Of a stretch of 64,000 nt of DNA, positions 9,032 to 18,527 are shown in pieces. The first letter of the stretch is position 1; the number at the start of each line of letters is the position of its first letter. Source of the stretch: Pseudomonadota bacterium. Lineage in GTDB: Bacteria; Desulfobacterota; Desulfobacteria; Desulfobacterales; JAHIVH01. Below the pieces are notes generated by a model, which saw nothing but the letters and a program-made list of their open reading frames with translations, was not told the DNA's origin and made no database searches. Location of the stretch: NCBI GenBank assembly GCA_018816735.1, contig JAHIVH010000130.1, positions 1 to 64,000 on the forward strand, given 5' to 3'. The position numbers and the translations under genes were made by a program.

Positions 9032-12000
9032 CTACTTTATTTCTTCAATGGCGCTGGTAATCAGATTGTAAAGATACTGCTGGGTTTCACAATCCATTAC
9101 CCAGTCATTCAGATCAGGCGCACCACCATTGATACATCCATCCATTCGGTTGAGAATTCGGGTATCGAACCACAACAGGGTTCGTTTATACCGTCCTCTC
9201 TCAACTTTGCCAAGCGCTCTTTGGAGAACATTTAAAAGCCGCTGTTTCTTGATTTCCGACTTGAAGACCGAACTGTCGAGATTTTCAAGATAGGTTACGG
9301 CATCTTCAATATGATTCTCGGCTGTATAAAGATTGACGGCAGTGGCATAAAGATAACCCATTACCGGATCACTTAAGGTTGTACCATCATTTACCGTGAG
9401 CATTACCGTATATTCACCAGGCATATCAGCGATGAATTGCGGAGTTGCTGAGGTTGGATCAGAGAATGCCGCAGAACTTCTATCCGGCTTGACAACAATC
9501 TGCCAAGCATAGGTCAGGGCATCCCCTTCATTGTCAATACTTCTCTGACCACTCAGAGAAACCGTATTCCCCTGAACGACCTGGGTAGAGTCGATATCGA
9601 TCCGGGCAACCGGCTTTGCATTGGTCACCGTAACAGGTCTTTCTGCCGGTTGGGTTGCAGTGATGGTCACAGTAACAGGATCGCTGTCTTCTTTTCCGTC
9701 ATTTACAATCAGACTTGCGACGTATGCGCCGGGCAAATCCGCCGTAAATGCGGTTGACGTCCCTGAAAAACCGGTCAAGCTGGCTGCACTTCTTACAGGT
9801 TTTGAAACCAGTGACCAGACACAGGTAAGCGTATCTCCATCTGCATCAGCGCTATTGCCGGCATCAAGACTGACCGTTTCTCCGCTGTTAACCGTTCCTG
9901 AACTGGTATTAATAGATGCCATTGGTTTGGTATTCACAGGTTCCGGTTCTTCTGCAGGCTGAATAGACGTAATGGTAACACGTGCAGGATCACTTTCTTC
10001 CTCGCCATCATTCACCGTCAGTTGAATGGTGAATTCGCCATCCATATCAGCAATGAATTCAATTGAAGCAGACGTCAAAGCGGAAAGATCCACAACACTG
10101 CCTCTCGGTTTTGAAAGAATCATCCATTTGTAGGAAAGCGCATCGCCATCTTCATCCACACTCTGTAAGGCATTCAATTTGATACTTTCACCCTTTTTCA
10201 CCTGGTTATTTTCTGCATGAAGTGCTGCCACAGGTTTTGTATTCTGTTTGACGGCATCGATGGTTAACATAGCCGCGTTACTGTCTTCCTCACCGTCATT
10301 CACGACAAGCGATATCCCATACGAACCGGCTTTGTCTGCAACAAATTCCGTAGATGTATTTGTTCCACTTGAAAGGGCTGCCGTACTTCCTTGTGGTTTT
10401 GAAATCAACTGCCATGAAAATGACAATGTATCGTCTTCATCACTGTCCGTGCTGTTACTGCCATCAAGATGAACCGTATCACCGGCTTTTACATCGCTGT
10501 TTTCTATATGAATGACCGCTGTCGGTCTGGTATTGGGTTCCGGTTCCACAGGGTCTGTGGATGGATCACCGGAAGAAAAGGATATCTTGAGGCAGGGCCG
10601 CCCATATTCACTGTATTCGCTTGCTTTTATGCCTGTGGTGACGGTTGTATCATTTTTAAGAAGCACGCCCAGATTCTCTTTGTCACCATCAACCCAGCTT
10701 TGAACGAGTTCTGTGATATCAAATTCCGGGTAGTAGGATGATTTGGGAATCAGGCTCTGGCCGATCTGTGTAAGATCAATCGAGCCACCAGGTGTTGTCC
10801 AGACGGTTTCACCATCACTCTTGTTCCATGTGGCGCTCAACACGTCCCAGCTTTCCGTAATTTCGTAAAGTTTCAGATATTTTCCGTCCGACCAGTTGCT
10901 TACGCTCCAGCAGAAGAAAACCAGTTTGGCTTCACTGATCTGTTTTCCATTCAATGTTTCCGGAAGATCAAAGGAAATGGCAAAATTGCTCTGGGGATTG
11001 GCCATCACGTATTTATAGTAGGTCGTCCCGTAATTTTTGTCCGGTGTGCCAGCGTCAAGATAGGTATCCTTGCATCCTTCATACCCGTCGACTTTTTGTT
11101 TGAGAATCATGGAAAAAGCACCTCCTGAAACAAAAACAGATGCTTCATTTGAAAATCCTGAATAACCGGCTTGATTTTTGGCTTTAACCCTGTATGTGTA
11201 GGTATAGCCTGAAAGGATATCACTGTCGGTATACTGAGTCGTATTGGAAGAAAGTGTTGCTATGGAACAGAAAGATCCGCTGTCTTTTTTGCGCTGAAGA
11301 ATAAAATTGGATTCGGTGTCACTGTTGTCTGCCCAGACAAGCTTTATCACATTGCCGTCCAGTTCGGCTTCAATATCAGATGGCGGCACAGGCGTTTCCA
11401 CAGTCACTTCTGAAATGACGCCTGTGGCCGTGTTAGAGGGTGTGCTTGTGCCATAATCATTAAAGGAAAGCACTCTGTAAGTATACTCGCCTGCAGCAAG
11501 ATTCCTGTCTACAAATCCGGTCACGTTTCTTGCAATCAATGCATATTCATTGTTCCAGTCCTCATTATTCGCACGCCGCGCCACATAAAATCCATCTTCA
11601 TCGTCTGATGCATCATGCCAGCAAAGGGTATTTATTTTATTTACGGCATCGGCACTGACATTGAGAGAGGTGGGGGCGACCGGTGCATCATGTTCGGTAA
11701 ACGTTGCTGTCACGGTTGAGGTATATCCGGAATGACAACTTGCGCCGAATTCATCTACGCCACCTTGCGCAAATACGCGATAATGATAAACATTTGCAGA
11801 AAGCCCCTGATCCGTAAATGACGTTAGCCGACCATCCACTGTTTCATAGGCGGAATCCCATCCAAGATCATTGACCTGTCTCTGAATCACAAAACCTGTG
11901 GCATTGCCTGCATGGGTCCAGGTTAACGTCACGCTGTACTGATCGTTATTCACTGCTGCCTGAAGGTTTGAAGGGGCATTTACACTGCATGCATGCCAGC

Positions 12001-12826
12001 CGGACAGCTTTGCCAGCATATACCAGAACGCGCGGCCTTTTCTGTCACAATTCAGGGACTGGGAGTGCGCGCAGGAACAGCTTGGACATTCTCCCGGATT
12101 TTGTATACACCATTCCTGAGCCCAGTTCTTCTGAGCACTGCCATCGTAGTAGTCACAATTGTCGTTGGCTCTTTTATCGAGAAAGTAATTTCCATCCGGA
12201 TCATAACTTTCGATATCGGCAAAATCAAAAAGTACTTTGTTGTTCTGGATACAGAATGTCCGGATCTGATTGTTCCTGACATTGAGGTTTCCGGTCTCGC
12301 CGGTTCCGTCCAGATGACCGGTCATATAAACAAAAGTGACATCCGGATAATCTGCTTCCAGACCGTTCATGAGAGAAAGATACGTTGCAATGTCTTCTTC
12401 CGTTGCATTTGAAACCTGGCCGCACCATGACCACATGATCATGTTCCGGTTGTTTGACGGGCTGGAAAGAAGTGTTCTTGTCCGGGCGGCCCATTCGGTT
12501 CTGTTGGGGCTACCCAGATCACCTGAGGGCGTGCTGTCCTGAAGGGAGAGTGCGCCGTTGGTACCTGTTGAATTAAAATCATACAGGGAAGACGTGTTCC
12601 TGAGTACGGTCATGCCACTGACGAGTTGACTGCCATGGGATGTATGACCATAGGCAATCCTGAAACGCGCCTTGGCTTCCTGAACCCAGGAGTCAGGCAT
12701 GTCATTGATATCCGTGCAGGTGTGGTCTATAATCAATGCTTCCCCAAAAACATTACCAGCCTGACAGACAGACATCGACAAACAACATATAAAAAGTAGT
12801 ATTATTTTTTTGCTGTAATCCACCAT
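9032..12826 (-). CDS. Large secreted multidomain protein: unknown N-domain, Fn3, DNRLRE, PKD repeats
   Basis: The start is placed at the ATG at 12824-12826 because AGGA lies 9 nt upstream and a signal peptide follows (KKIILLFICCLSMSVCQA). In-frame starts at 12835 and 12862 are possible. The mature N-domain of about 260 residues has no family I know. It carries GHTSHGSQL, WSWCGQ, MTGHLDG and a Cys-rich CPSCSC patch, which suggests a metal- or disulfide-dependent hydrolase-like fold. Three Fn3 domains follow, then a DNRLRE-type beta domain (DTYLDAGTPDKNYGTT start). Four PKD-like domains of about 95 residues come next, each with a VNDGEEDSDP-type end, and finally a helical tail. It probably acts at the surface or extracellularly, in adhesion or polymer binding (inference). 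Confidence 0.75.
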   Translation of the reverse strand: MVDYSKKIILLFICCLSMSVCQAGNVFGEALIIDHTCTDINDMPDSWVQEAKARFRIAYGHTSHGSQLVSGMTVLRNTSSLYDFNSTGTNGALSLQDSTPSGDLGSPNRTEWAARTRTLLSSPSNNRNMIMWSWCGQVSNATEEDIATYLSLMNGLEADYPDVTFVYMTGHLDGTGETGNLNVRNNQIRTFCIQNNKVLFDFADIESYDPDGNYFLDKRANDNCDYYDGSAQKNWAQEWCIQNPGECPSCSCAHSQSLNCDRKGRAFWYMLAKLSGWHACSVNAPSNLQAAVNNDQYSVTLTWTHAGNATGFVIQRQVNDLGWDSAYETVDGRLTSFTDQGLSANVYHYRVFAQGGVDEFGASCHSGYTSTVTATFTEHDAPVAPTSLNVSADAVNKINTLCWHDASDDEDGFYVARRANNEDWNNEYALIARNVTGFVDRNLAAGEYTYRVLSFNDYGTSTPSNTATGVISEVTVETPVPPSDIEAELDGNVIKLVWADNSDTESNFILQRKKDSGSFCSIATLSSNTTQYTDSDILSGYTYTYRVKAKNQAGYSGFSNEASVFVSGGAFSMILKQKVDGYEGCKDTYLDAGTPDKNYGTTYYKYVMANPQSNFAISFDLPETLNGKQISEAKLVFFCWSVSNWSDGKYLKLYEITESWDVLSATWNKSDGETVWTTPGGSIDLTQIGQSLIPKSSYYPEFDITELVQSWVDGDKENLGVLLKNDTTVTTGIKASEYSEYGRPCLKISFSSGDPSTDPVEPEPNTRPTAVIHIENSDVKAGDTVHLDGSNSTDSDEDDTLSFSWQLISKPQGSTAALSSGTNTSTEFVADKAGSYGISLVVNDGEEDSNAAMLTIDAVKQNTKPVAALHAENNQVKKGESIKLNALQSVDEDGDALSYKWMILSKPRGSVVDLSALTSASIEFIADMDGEFTIQLTVNDGEEESDPARVTITSIQPAEEPEPVNTKPMASINTSSGTVNSGETVSLDAGNSADADGDTLTCVWSLVSKPVRSAASLTGFSGTSTAFTADLPGAYVASLIVNDGKEDSDPVTVTITATQPAERPVTVTNAKPVARIDIDSTQVVQGNTVSLSGQRSIDNEGDALTYAWQIVVKPDRSSAAFSDPTSATPQFIADMPGEYTVMLTVNDGTTLSDPVMGYLYATAVNLYTAENHIEDAVTYLENLDSSVFKSEIKKQRLLNVLQRALGKVERGRYKRTLLWFDTRILNRMDGCINGGAPDLNDWVMDCETQQYLYNLITSAIEEIK

Positions 12827-13401
12827 ATCCCCCATTCCTTTCACATGGCTGACATCATCCATGCACTTTCTTTTTGTTCTGTTTGTTTTTCGTGTTCTTT
12901 TACCTGGCTGATAAAAAAATACTCGCCCTTACTTATGGCAAAACATATGCCATTTTTTATTTCAGGATAAAAAAAAGAGAAATACCAAAACTATAACATA
13001 TTGATAATTAATACTATTTATACATAAAATCGTTTGCCTGAAAGAAGACTTTCATATGATATCATTACCTGTCACCCTGTCTGATATTTCATTCATTCGA
13101 ATGGCTGAACCGATTTGAAATAAGATCCAAAGATAAAAATATAAGCAATTGAAAATGAAGAAAAATGCGGCAGGAAACCGTTTTTTTCCAAAACCGTTTT
13201 GAGGTTCCGGTTCACTGTTTTTACAAGGTGTCTGATATTTCATCCATTGTGTATCTGAATGTGTATTTGATTTAGACTTGCGCTTGCCCTGTTTTTCTGA
13301 TCAAGATAACAGCCAAAAAACAATGGGACATCATTAACTCACAAAATGTGTAATGAACCCTGGATTTTTGTATTGAGCTTAAACGATAAGGCCTAAAAAA
13401 A
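12827..13401. repeat. 575-bp gene-free region with a 20-bp direct repeat and a small hairpin
   Basis: There is no convincing gene. A 20-bp direct repeat with one mismatch (TGTCTGATATTTCATYCATT) occurs at 13078-13097 and 13229-13248, 151 bp apart. A hairpin (ATGGCA at 12935-12940 with TGCCAT at 12948-12953) is followed by a T run to 12958 and resembles a plus-strand terminator, although no plus-strand gene precedes it. The region holds the promoters of the minus-strand secreted protein and the plus-strand regulator. Confidence 0.45.
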
Positions 13402-14583
13402 ATGGCAAAAAAATCTGCTCCTCGTGAGATGGAAACCCGCCTTGCCGAAGTGACCCGTGAGCGGGATGCCTACCAGACGGTCTTTCGGGAAATTGAAGAC
13501 GGTTATGTGGAATGTGACCTTGCCGGAAAGACTGAGAATTTCAATCCGGCCCTGTGCCGGATAGTGGGGTATCCGCCTGATGAAATGCCGGGGCTGGGCT
13601 ATAAAACCTACCTGGATGAACCCAATGCCGCCAAGGCGTTCAAGGTCTTTAATGAAGTCTTTAGAACAGGCGTACCCAACAAGGCGTTCAATTATGAAAT
13701 TACCCGGAAAGACGGCACCAGAAGAATCGTTGAGATCTCTATCACGTTAAGAAAAAATGCCGTTGGCGAACCGGACGGATACCGGTGCATTATGCGCGAT
13801 GTCACCGTCCGGCGTCAGGCTGAAATGGAACTGGCCAGACACAAAACCCGTCTGGAGGCCATCTTCCGAAGCGTAAAAGACGCCATCATCACGGTTGACC
13901 CTGATCTGCTGGTTATCGATGCCAACAAAGCCGCAGAAAATATCTGCGGGATTTCCCCCCAGGACATGCTGGGCAATATCTTCAGCACCTGCCACAGCCA
14001 TTGCTGCCAGGCCTGCCATGACGTGCTCGTTGAAACCTTAAAACGGAAAACAGCGATCCGGGAATTTCACGTGGAGTGCAGCCACAAAAAACGCCCTCAC
14101 CAGAAGGTAAGTCTGTCAAGCGCGCCCCTGGAGAATCAGGAAGGGGAATTTTTAGAAGCGGTTCTGGTGATCCGGGACATTACCAGGCTCTCTGATCTGG
14201 AAAAGGAATTAAAGGAACGAAACCAGTTTCACAACATCATTGGAAAAAGCCGGAAAATGCAGGTTGTCTATCAACTGCTGGAGGATCTGGCTGATTTTGA
14301 AACCACTGTGTTGATTACCGGTGAGAGCGGCACAGGGAAAGAACTGGTCGCCCGGGCCCTGCACCATACCGGAAGTCGCGTGTTTAAACCCTTTGTATCT
14401 GTAAACTGCTCTGCGCTGGCTGAAAATCTTCTCGAAAGTGAACTTTTTGGCCATGTAAAAGGAGCGTTCACCGGTGCGATAAAGGACTATCAGGGCCGGT
14501 TTCAGGCTGCCCATACCGGAACACTTCTTCTGGATGAAATCGGAGACATCTCTCCCCGGATTCAATTGAAGCTTTTATGTTAA
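13402..14583 (+). pseudogene. Truncated PAS-PAS-sigma-54 (NtrC-type) activator
   Basis: This is a 393-residue remnant. PAS 1 is at about 17-135 and PAS 2 at about 147-268, with a Cys/His-rich insertion (CHSHCCQACHD) that could bind a metal or cofactor. The first half of an AAA+ sigma-54 interaction domain runs from about 276. Walker A GESGTGKE, the GAFTGA loop that contacts sigma-54 and the Walker B LLDEIGD are present. The frame stops right after SPRIQLKLL, where a normal protein continues with about 120 residues of AAA+ domain and an HTH. It therefore lacks sensor II, the arginine finger and DNA binding, and should be non-functional as an activator. The break coincides with the scar at 14584-14672. 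Confidence 0.8.
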
Positions 14584-14672
14584 TTTATTAATTTTATTAT
14601 CAATAGTAATATTTTAAATGAAAAATTAGACCCTGGCACGCCATTTGATAAACAAAGTCGGCATGTCATTTG
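14577..14672. other. AT-rich deletion or insertion scar between two broken genes
   Basis: About 95 bp, with an AT-rich left half (TTAATTTATTAATTTTATT-type), joins the 5' part of an NtrC-type gene to the 3' part of a thioredoxin gene. Neither terminal inverted repeats nor a transposase are visible. Confidence 0.55.
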
Positions 14673-14906
14673 AGGCTTGATATCATCAAAAACGTGGCGG
14701 CATCATATAACGATATCCTGACGGTGTGCATGGTCTCCGAGGAATTCCTGGAACGCTTCTCTCAAAGATATGATGTAAAGGGAACACCGACCTTTTTGTT
14801 TTACAGGAACGGAAAGGAACGGGATCGGATTTTAGGTTTCACGGACCGGGAATCGCTCATCGCATTTTTGACCCGGAACTTGCAATCAAATTATCAGACA
14901 ACCTGA
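14673..14906 (+). pseudogene. Thioredoxin remnant lacking the CxxC active site
   Basis: About 77 residues match the C-terminal two-thirds of thioredoxin. The cis-proline segment (YDVKGTPTFLFYRNGKE) and the final beta-alpha unit (RILGFTDRESLIAFL) are recognisable. The first beta strand and the WCxxC redox site are missing. No good start codon exists; a TTG at 14670 opens the frame inside the scar. It ends 14 bp before the thiolase and was probably the upstream partner of that operon before the rearrangement. Confidence 0.65.
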
Positions 14907-14920
14907 AAAGGAGTATCGTT

Positions 14921-16129
14921 ATGACTGAAAGAGACGTTGTATTGGTTGACGGCGTGCGCACCGCCTTTGGCCGGATGGGAGGAACGATTCGGGATTTCGT
15001 GGCTTCCGAACTGGCCGGTATCGGTATCAAGGGGCTGGTTAAAAAAACAAAAATCACAGATAAGGCAAAAGTGGACAGTGTCTTTCTGGGAATGGCCGCC
15101 CATTGTTCAAAAGCACTCAATCCGGCCCGATGGGCGAGCCTTTATGCCGGTCTCGGCTATGAGACATCCGCGTCCTTTGTTGAAATGCAATGCGGTTCGG
15201 CCATTGACAGCATCAACCATGCGGCATGGAAAATTCTTGCCAATCAGGCAGATATCATTATTGCCGGCGGCGCCGAATCCTACAGCCAATTGCCGGCCAT
15301 TTTTTCAATGTCAACCCCGCCATATCGGCTGATACCACCCATGCCCGTTCCTCAAACGCTTTCACCCGTGGAAGAAGAGTGTATCGGTATGGGCCAGACT
15401 GCAGAAAATCTTCAGCAGATGTATGATATCCCCCGAAAAGCATCGGATGAATTCGCCTATAACAGCCAGATGCGGGCAAAAGCAGCCTGGGAGGCCGGTT
15501 ACTTCGACGATGAGATTGTGCCGGTGACGATACCCGGCACCCGGAAAACCCCGGACATGATATTCGACAAAGACGAGCACCCGCGATTCGACACCACCCT
15601 GGACGGCCTGGCTGCCCTTAAACCGGCATTTACCAAAACCGGGACTGTCACGGCCGGAAATGCATCCGGACGAAACGATGGTGCGGCATTTGTCCTGATG
15701 ATGAGCGCGGGAAAAGCAAAGGATCTGGGATACGAACCCATGGCACGCTGGATCTGCGGCGCCGATTATGGCGTTGACCCGAAAATCATGGGAATCGGCC
15801 CGGCATACGCCATGGCTCAGGCAATCCACCGTGCCGGGCTCAAATTATCCGACATGGATGTTCTGGAATGTAACGAGGCTTTTGCTGTCCAAAACCTGGC
15901 TGTGATCAAGGAGCTTGAAAATCAGACCGGTGGCAAGGTGGATATGGCTGACTGGAACCCCCTGGGCGGCGCCATCGCCTATGGCCATCCCAATGGGGCA
16001 TCCGGCGCCCGGATCTGCATGTTTGCCATGCGGGAACTGATCAGAAGGAACGGGCGCTACGGCATTTTCGGTTCCTGCTGCGGTGGGGGCCTGGGCGTTG
16101 CCACGCTGATCGAAAATTTAAGAAGATAA
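14921..16129 (+). CDS. Thiolase (acetyl-CoA C-acyltransferase)
   Basis: The protein has 402 residues, full thiolase length. Catalytic residues are visible: nucleophile Cys91 in EMQCGSA, His356 in GHPNGASGAR and Cys386/387 in GSCCGGGLG. NEAFAVQ of the oxyanion-hole region is also present. It condenses or cleaves acyl-CoA (acetoacetyl-CoA or 3-ketoacyl-CoA). The AAAGGAG site is strong. The 3-hydroxyacyl-CoA dehydrogenase that follows 67 bp later supports a role in beta-oxidation or C4 acyl-CoA metabolism. Confidence 0.9.
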   Translation: MTERDVVLVDGVRTAFGRMGGTIRDFVASELAGIGIKGLVKKTKITDKAKVDSVFLGMAAHCSKALNPARWASLYAGLGYETSASFVEMQCGSAIDSINHAAWKILANQADIIIAGGAESYSQLPAIFSMSTPPYRLIPPMPVPQTLSPVEEECIGMGQTAENLQQMYDIPRKASDEFAYNSQMRAKAAWEAGYFDDEIVPVTIPGTRKTPDMIFDKDEHPRFDTTLDGLAALKPAFTKTGTVTAGNASGRNDGAAFVLMMSAGKAKDLGYEPMARWICGADYGVDPKIMGIGPAYAMAQAIHRAGLKLSDMDVLECNEAFAVQNLAVIKELENQTGGKVDMADWNPLGGAIAYGHPNGASGARICMFAMRELIRRNGRYGIFGSCCGGGLGVATLIENLRR

Positions 16130-16196
16130 CATGATTATCCGAATAATAGGGTATTCACCTATTTAACCGTTAACACATAACTCATGGAGGTAAAAA

Positions 16197-17069
16197 ATGA
16201 ATATTGACGATGTCAAAAATATCTGTGTGGTAGGTGCCGGAAACATGGGGCATCAGATTTCCCTGCATTGTGCGATCAAGGGATTCAATACCGTATGCAC
16301 AGATATCAGTGAAGACCAGCTCAAAAAAGCCGAAAGCTTTGTTGACTCCTATCTGCCCGGCCGGGTGAAAAAAGGGAAGATGACCGAAGACGAGGCAAAA
16401 GCCGCCCGCTCGCGGATCCGTTTTACATCCGATCTGAAAGACGCGGCCAAAGACAGCGATTACGTGATCGAGGCTGCAATAGAAGTGCTTGCCCTCAAAC
16501 GGAAAGTATTTGCCGATCTGGATAAGATAGCACCGCCCCATGCCATTCTGGCCACCAACAGTTCAGCCATCGTAAGTTCCAGAATTGCCGATGTAACCAA
16601 CCGTAAAGACAAAGTATTGAATCTTCACTTTTTCAATCCGGCGCTGGTCATGAAACTGGTGGAAGTGGTTCAGGGCCCCCATGTTTCGGATGAAACCACA
16701 AAGATTTCCATGGATCTCTGCAGACGCCTCGACAAGGTTTCGGTGCACGTTAAAAAGGAAGTCAAAGGATTTCTGCTGAACCGCATCCTTTTGAGAATTT
16801 TTGAAGAAGCCGAGTGGATGCTGGAGATGGACGTCGCCTCTGTGGAAGACATCGACAAGGCATGTGTCTTTGGTGCAGGGCATCCCATGGGGCCGTTCAC
16901 GCTCATGGATCTGACCGGTCTTGATCTGGCCTATACCATGGGTCTTGAATCCTTCAGGGAGACCGGCGATCCGGCGCAGCTGCCAAAGCCCCATCTGGTG
17001 GAACATTTTGTCAAAGGCGAATTCGGTCAGAAAACCGGCAAGGGCTGGTATGACTACACCAAGAAATAG
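16197..17069 (+). CDS. 3-hydroxyacyl-CoA (3-hydroxybutyryl-CoA) dehydrogenase
   Basis: The protein has 290 residues, the length of stand-alone HbdA/PaaH enzymes. The N-terminal Rossmann fold has GAGNMG at 13-18. The SSAIVSSRIAD and HFFNPALVMKLVEVV stretch carries the catalytic His of the family. The C-terminal domain ends GHPMGPFTLMDLTGLD and KTGKGWYDY. It oxidises 3-hydroxyacyl-CoA with NAD. A GGAGG site precedes the ATG. It pairs with the upstream thiolase. Confidence 0.9.
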   Translation: MNIDDVKNICVVGAGNMGHQISLHCAIKGFNTVCTDISEDQLKKAESFVDSYLPGRVKKGKMTEDEAKAARSRIRFTSDLKDAAKDSDYVIEAAIEVLALKRKVFADLDKIAPPHAILATNSSAIVSSRIADVTNRKDKVLNLHFFNPALVMKLVEVVQGPHVSDETTKISMDLCRRLDKVSVHVKKEVKGFLLNRILLRIFEEAEWMLEMDVASVEDIDKACVFGAGHPMGPFTLMDLTGLDLAYTMGLESFRETGDPAQLPKPHLVEHFVKGEFGQKTGKGWYDYTKK

Positions 17070-17178
17070 GTTTTTATAAAAATACCGATCACACTTGCAA
17101 CGCATCATTGATTTATGGTACTGGACCTCTAATAAATTCATTAGCGACCATTAATCAGATACCAGGGAAAATACGAAG

Positions 17179-18156
17179 ATGAATATGATTCTAAAAATGC
17201 TTGCCCTGATTGTTTTGTCAGGTGTGATCTTTACCATGCTTTCCGGATGCACAGCCCTGGGCACGAAATCCATCCCTGCAGAAGAACTTGAAAAAAAATA
17301 TGGTGATGCCTATTCCAAATATGTCAAGGTCGGCGATATCAACGTATTTTACAGGGACCAGGGCAAAGGGCCGGTTCTTTTGCTGTTGCACGGAATATGC
17401 GCGTCTTCCCTCACATGGGATGGATGGGTCAGGGAACTGGGTGACACGTATCGCATCATCCGGATGGATGTTCCGGGGTTTGGCATCACAGGCCCGGTAA
17501 GGAAAGAACTTTACGAACGTGACAACGCGGTCAAATTCCTGGATGATTTTGTCAATGCATTGGGGCTGGACCGTTTTTTTCTTGTGGGGAACTCACTGGG
17601 CGGGTATATTGCCTGGAATTACGCAATAGACCATGCAGACAGGGTGGAAAAGCTGATCCTGATCGATCCATTGAGCTATAACCAGAAAATGCCATGGATT
17701 TTAAGGTTTGCCAGCAACCCCTTTATCAGCCCGTTAGCCAGGTACATGATGCCGAAATTCATCATTGACAGGTCGGTCACGCAGGTTTACGGAGACAAGA
17801 CAAAAGTCACGGGCAAAGTGAAGGAAACGTACTTTGACATGGCCATGAGAGAAGGGAACAAAGGGTCCTATACCATGGTTTTCAAAGTCTTTAAGGAAAA
17901 AGTGAATAAAGAGGTCATTTCACGGGGAATCAATTTAATCAAGCCGCCGACCCTTATGATGTGGGGTACCAAGGATGAATGGATACCTTTTGAATACTTC
18001 TATAACTGGAAAACCGACCTGCCGAATGCAACATATATTTCCTATGAAGGCGCAGGCCACGTTCCCATGGAAGAAATTCCTGAAATATCGGCACGGGATG
18101 CCCATGAATTTTTAAATCCTGTCAAAGGGCCACAGGATTCGCCGCTTGCAGAATAA
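17179..18156 (+). CDS. Lipoprotein alpha/beta hydrolase
   Basis: The protein has 325 residues. The lipoprotein signal has lipobox LSGC with Cys24. It has an alpha/beta-hydrolase fold with oxyanion-hole HGICAS (about 71-76), nucleophile Ser139 in GNSLGG, acid Asp in WGTKDEWIP and His in GAGHVPMEE. The substrate is unknown; family members are esterases, lipases or C-C hydrolases. It lies 109 bp after the dehydrogenase. Transcription may continue into the PqqD-like gene 89 bp downstream. Confidence 0.8.
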   Translation: MNMILKMLALIVLSGVIFTMLSGCTALGTKSIPAEELEKKYGDAYSKYVKVGDINVFYRDQGKGPVLLLLHGICASSLTWDGWVRELGDTYRIIRMDVPGFGITGPVRKELYERDNAVKFLDDFVNALGLDRFFLVGNSLGGYIAWNYAIDHADRVEKLILIDPLSYNQKMPWILRFASNPFISPLARYMMPKFIIDRSVTQVYGDKTKVTGKVKETYFDMAMREGNKGSYTMVFKVFKEKVNKEVISRGINLIKPPTLMMWGTKDEWIPFEYFYNWKTDLPNATYISYEGAGHVPMEEIPEISARDAHEFLNPVKGPQDSPLAE

Positions 18157-18245
18157 ATATTTAGGAAAGGTTGATTTCGGTTGGTTTTACTTTGGCTTTC
18201 AGGTGAAAGAAACCGGAGACTGGTAAAAACAGGAGGATTCACCAT

Positions 18246-18527
18246 ATGATAAAATCTGAAGACAAACCGGTCAGAAATGAGATGCTTGTATTAAGAGAAG
18301 AATTTGACGACTGGGCCATCCTGTTTGACCCGGATACCGGGGAAGGGTTCGGCCTCAATCCGGTCAGTGTCTTTGTGTGGAAACATCTGGATGGTCAAAA
18401 TACGATGACGGAGATCACAAAGAAGGTATTGGCCCATTTTGATGAAACACCTGAAAATGCCCATGATGAAATAAACGAGTTTGTAGAAAACCTCCTGAAA
18501 AAAGGATATGCCGGCTACGAAACCTGA
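18246..18527 (+). CDS. scmD: PqqD-like RiPP recognition protein, SynChlorMet ScmD type
   Basis: The protein has 93 residues with the PqqD fold pattern: LREEFDDWAILFDPDTG, then GFGLNPVSVFVWKHLDG, then a helical C-terminus ending KKGYAGYE. PqqD-type domains bind the leader of a precursor peptide and present it to a radical SAM enzyme (family knowledge). The wording of this sequence matches what I remember of the ScmD subfamily. A strong AGGAGG site precedes the ATG. The next gene starts inside its 3' end. Its expected radical SAM partners lie about 10 kb away, at 29801-32068. Confidence 0.75.
   Translation: MIKSEDKPVRNEMLVLREEFDDWAILFDPDTGEGFGLNPVSVFVWKHLDGQNTMTEITKKVLAHFDETPENAHDEINEFVENLLKKGYAGYET

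Noticed and set aside
13052..13243. 63-codon minus-strand open frame
   Set aside because: No ribosome-binding site, low-complexity hydrophobic content, and it covers part of the direct-repeat region.
14634..14649. Sigma-54-like promoter TGGCACG-N4-TTGA
   Set aside because: The essential GC of the -12 element is GA here, and it lies in a rearrangement scar.
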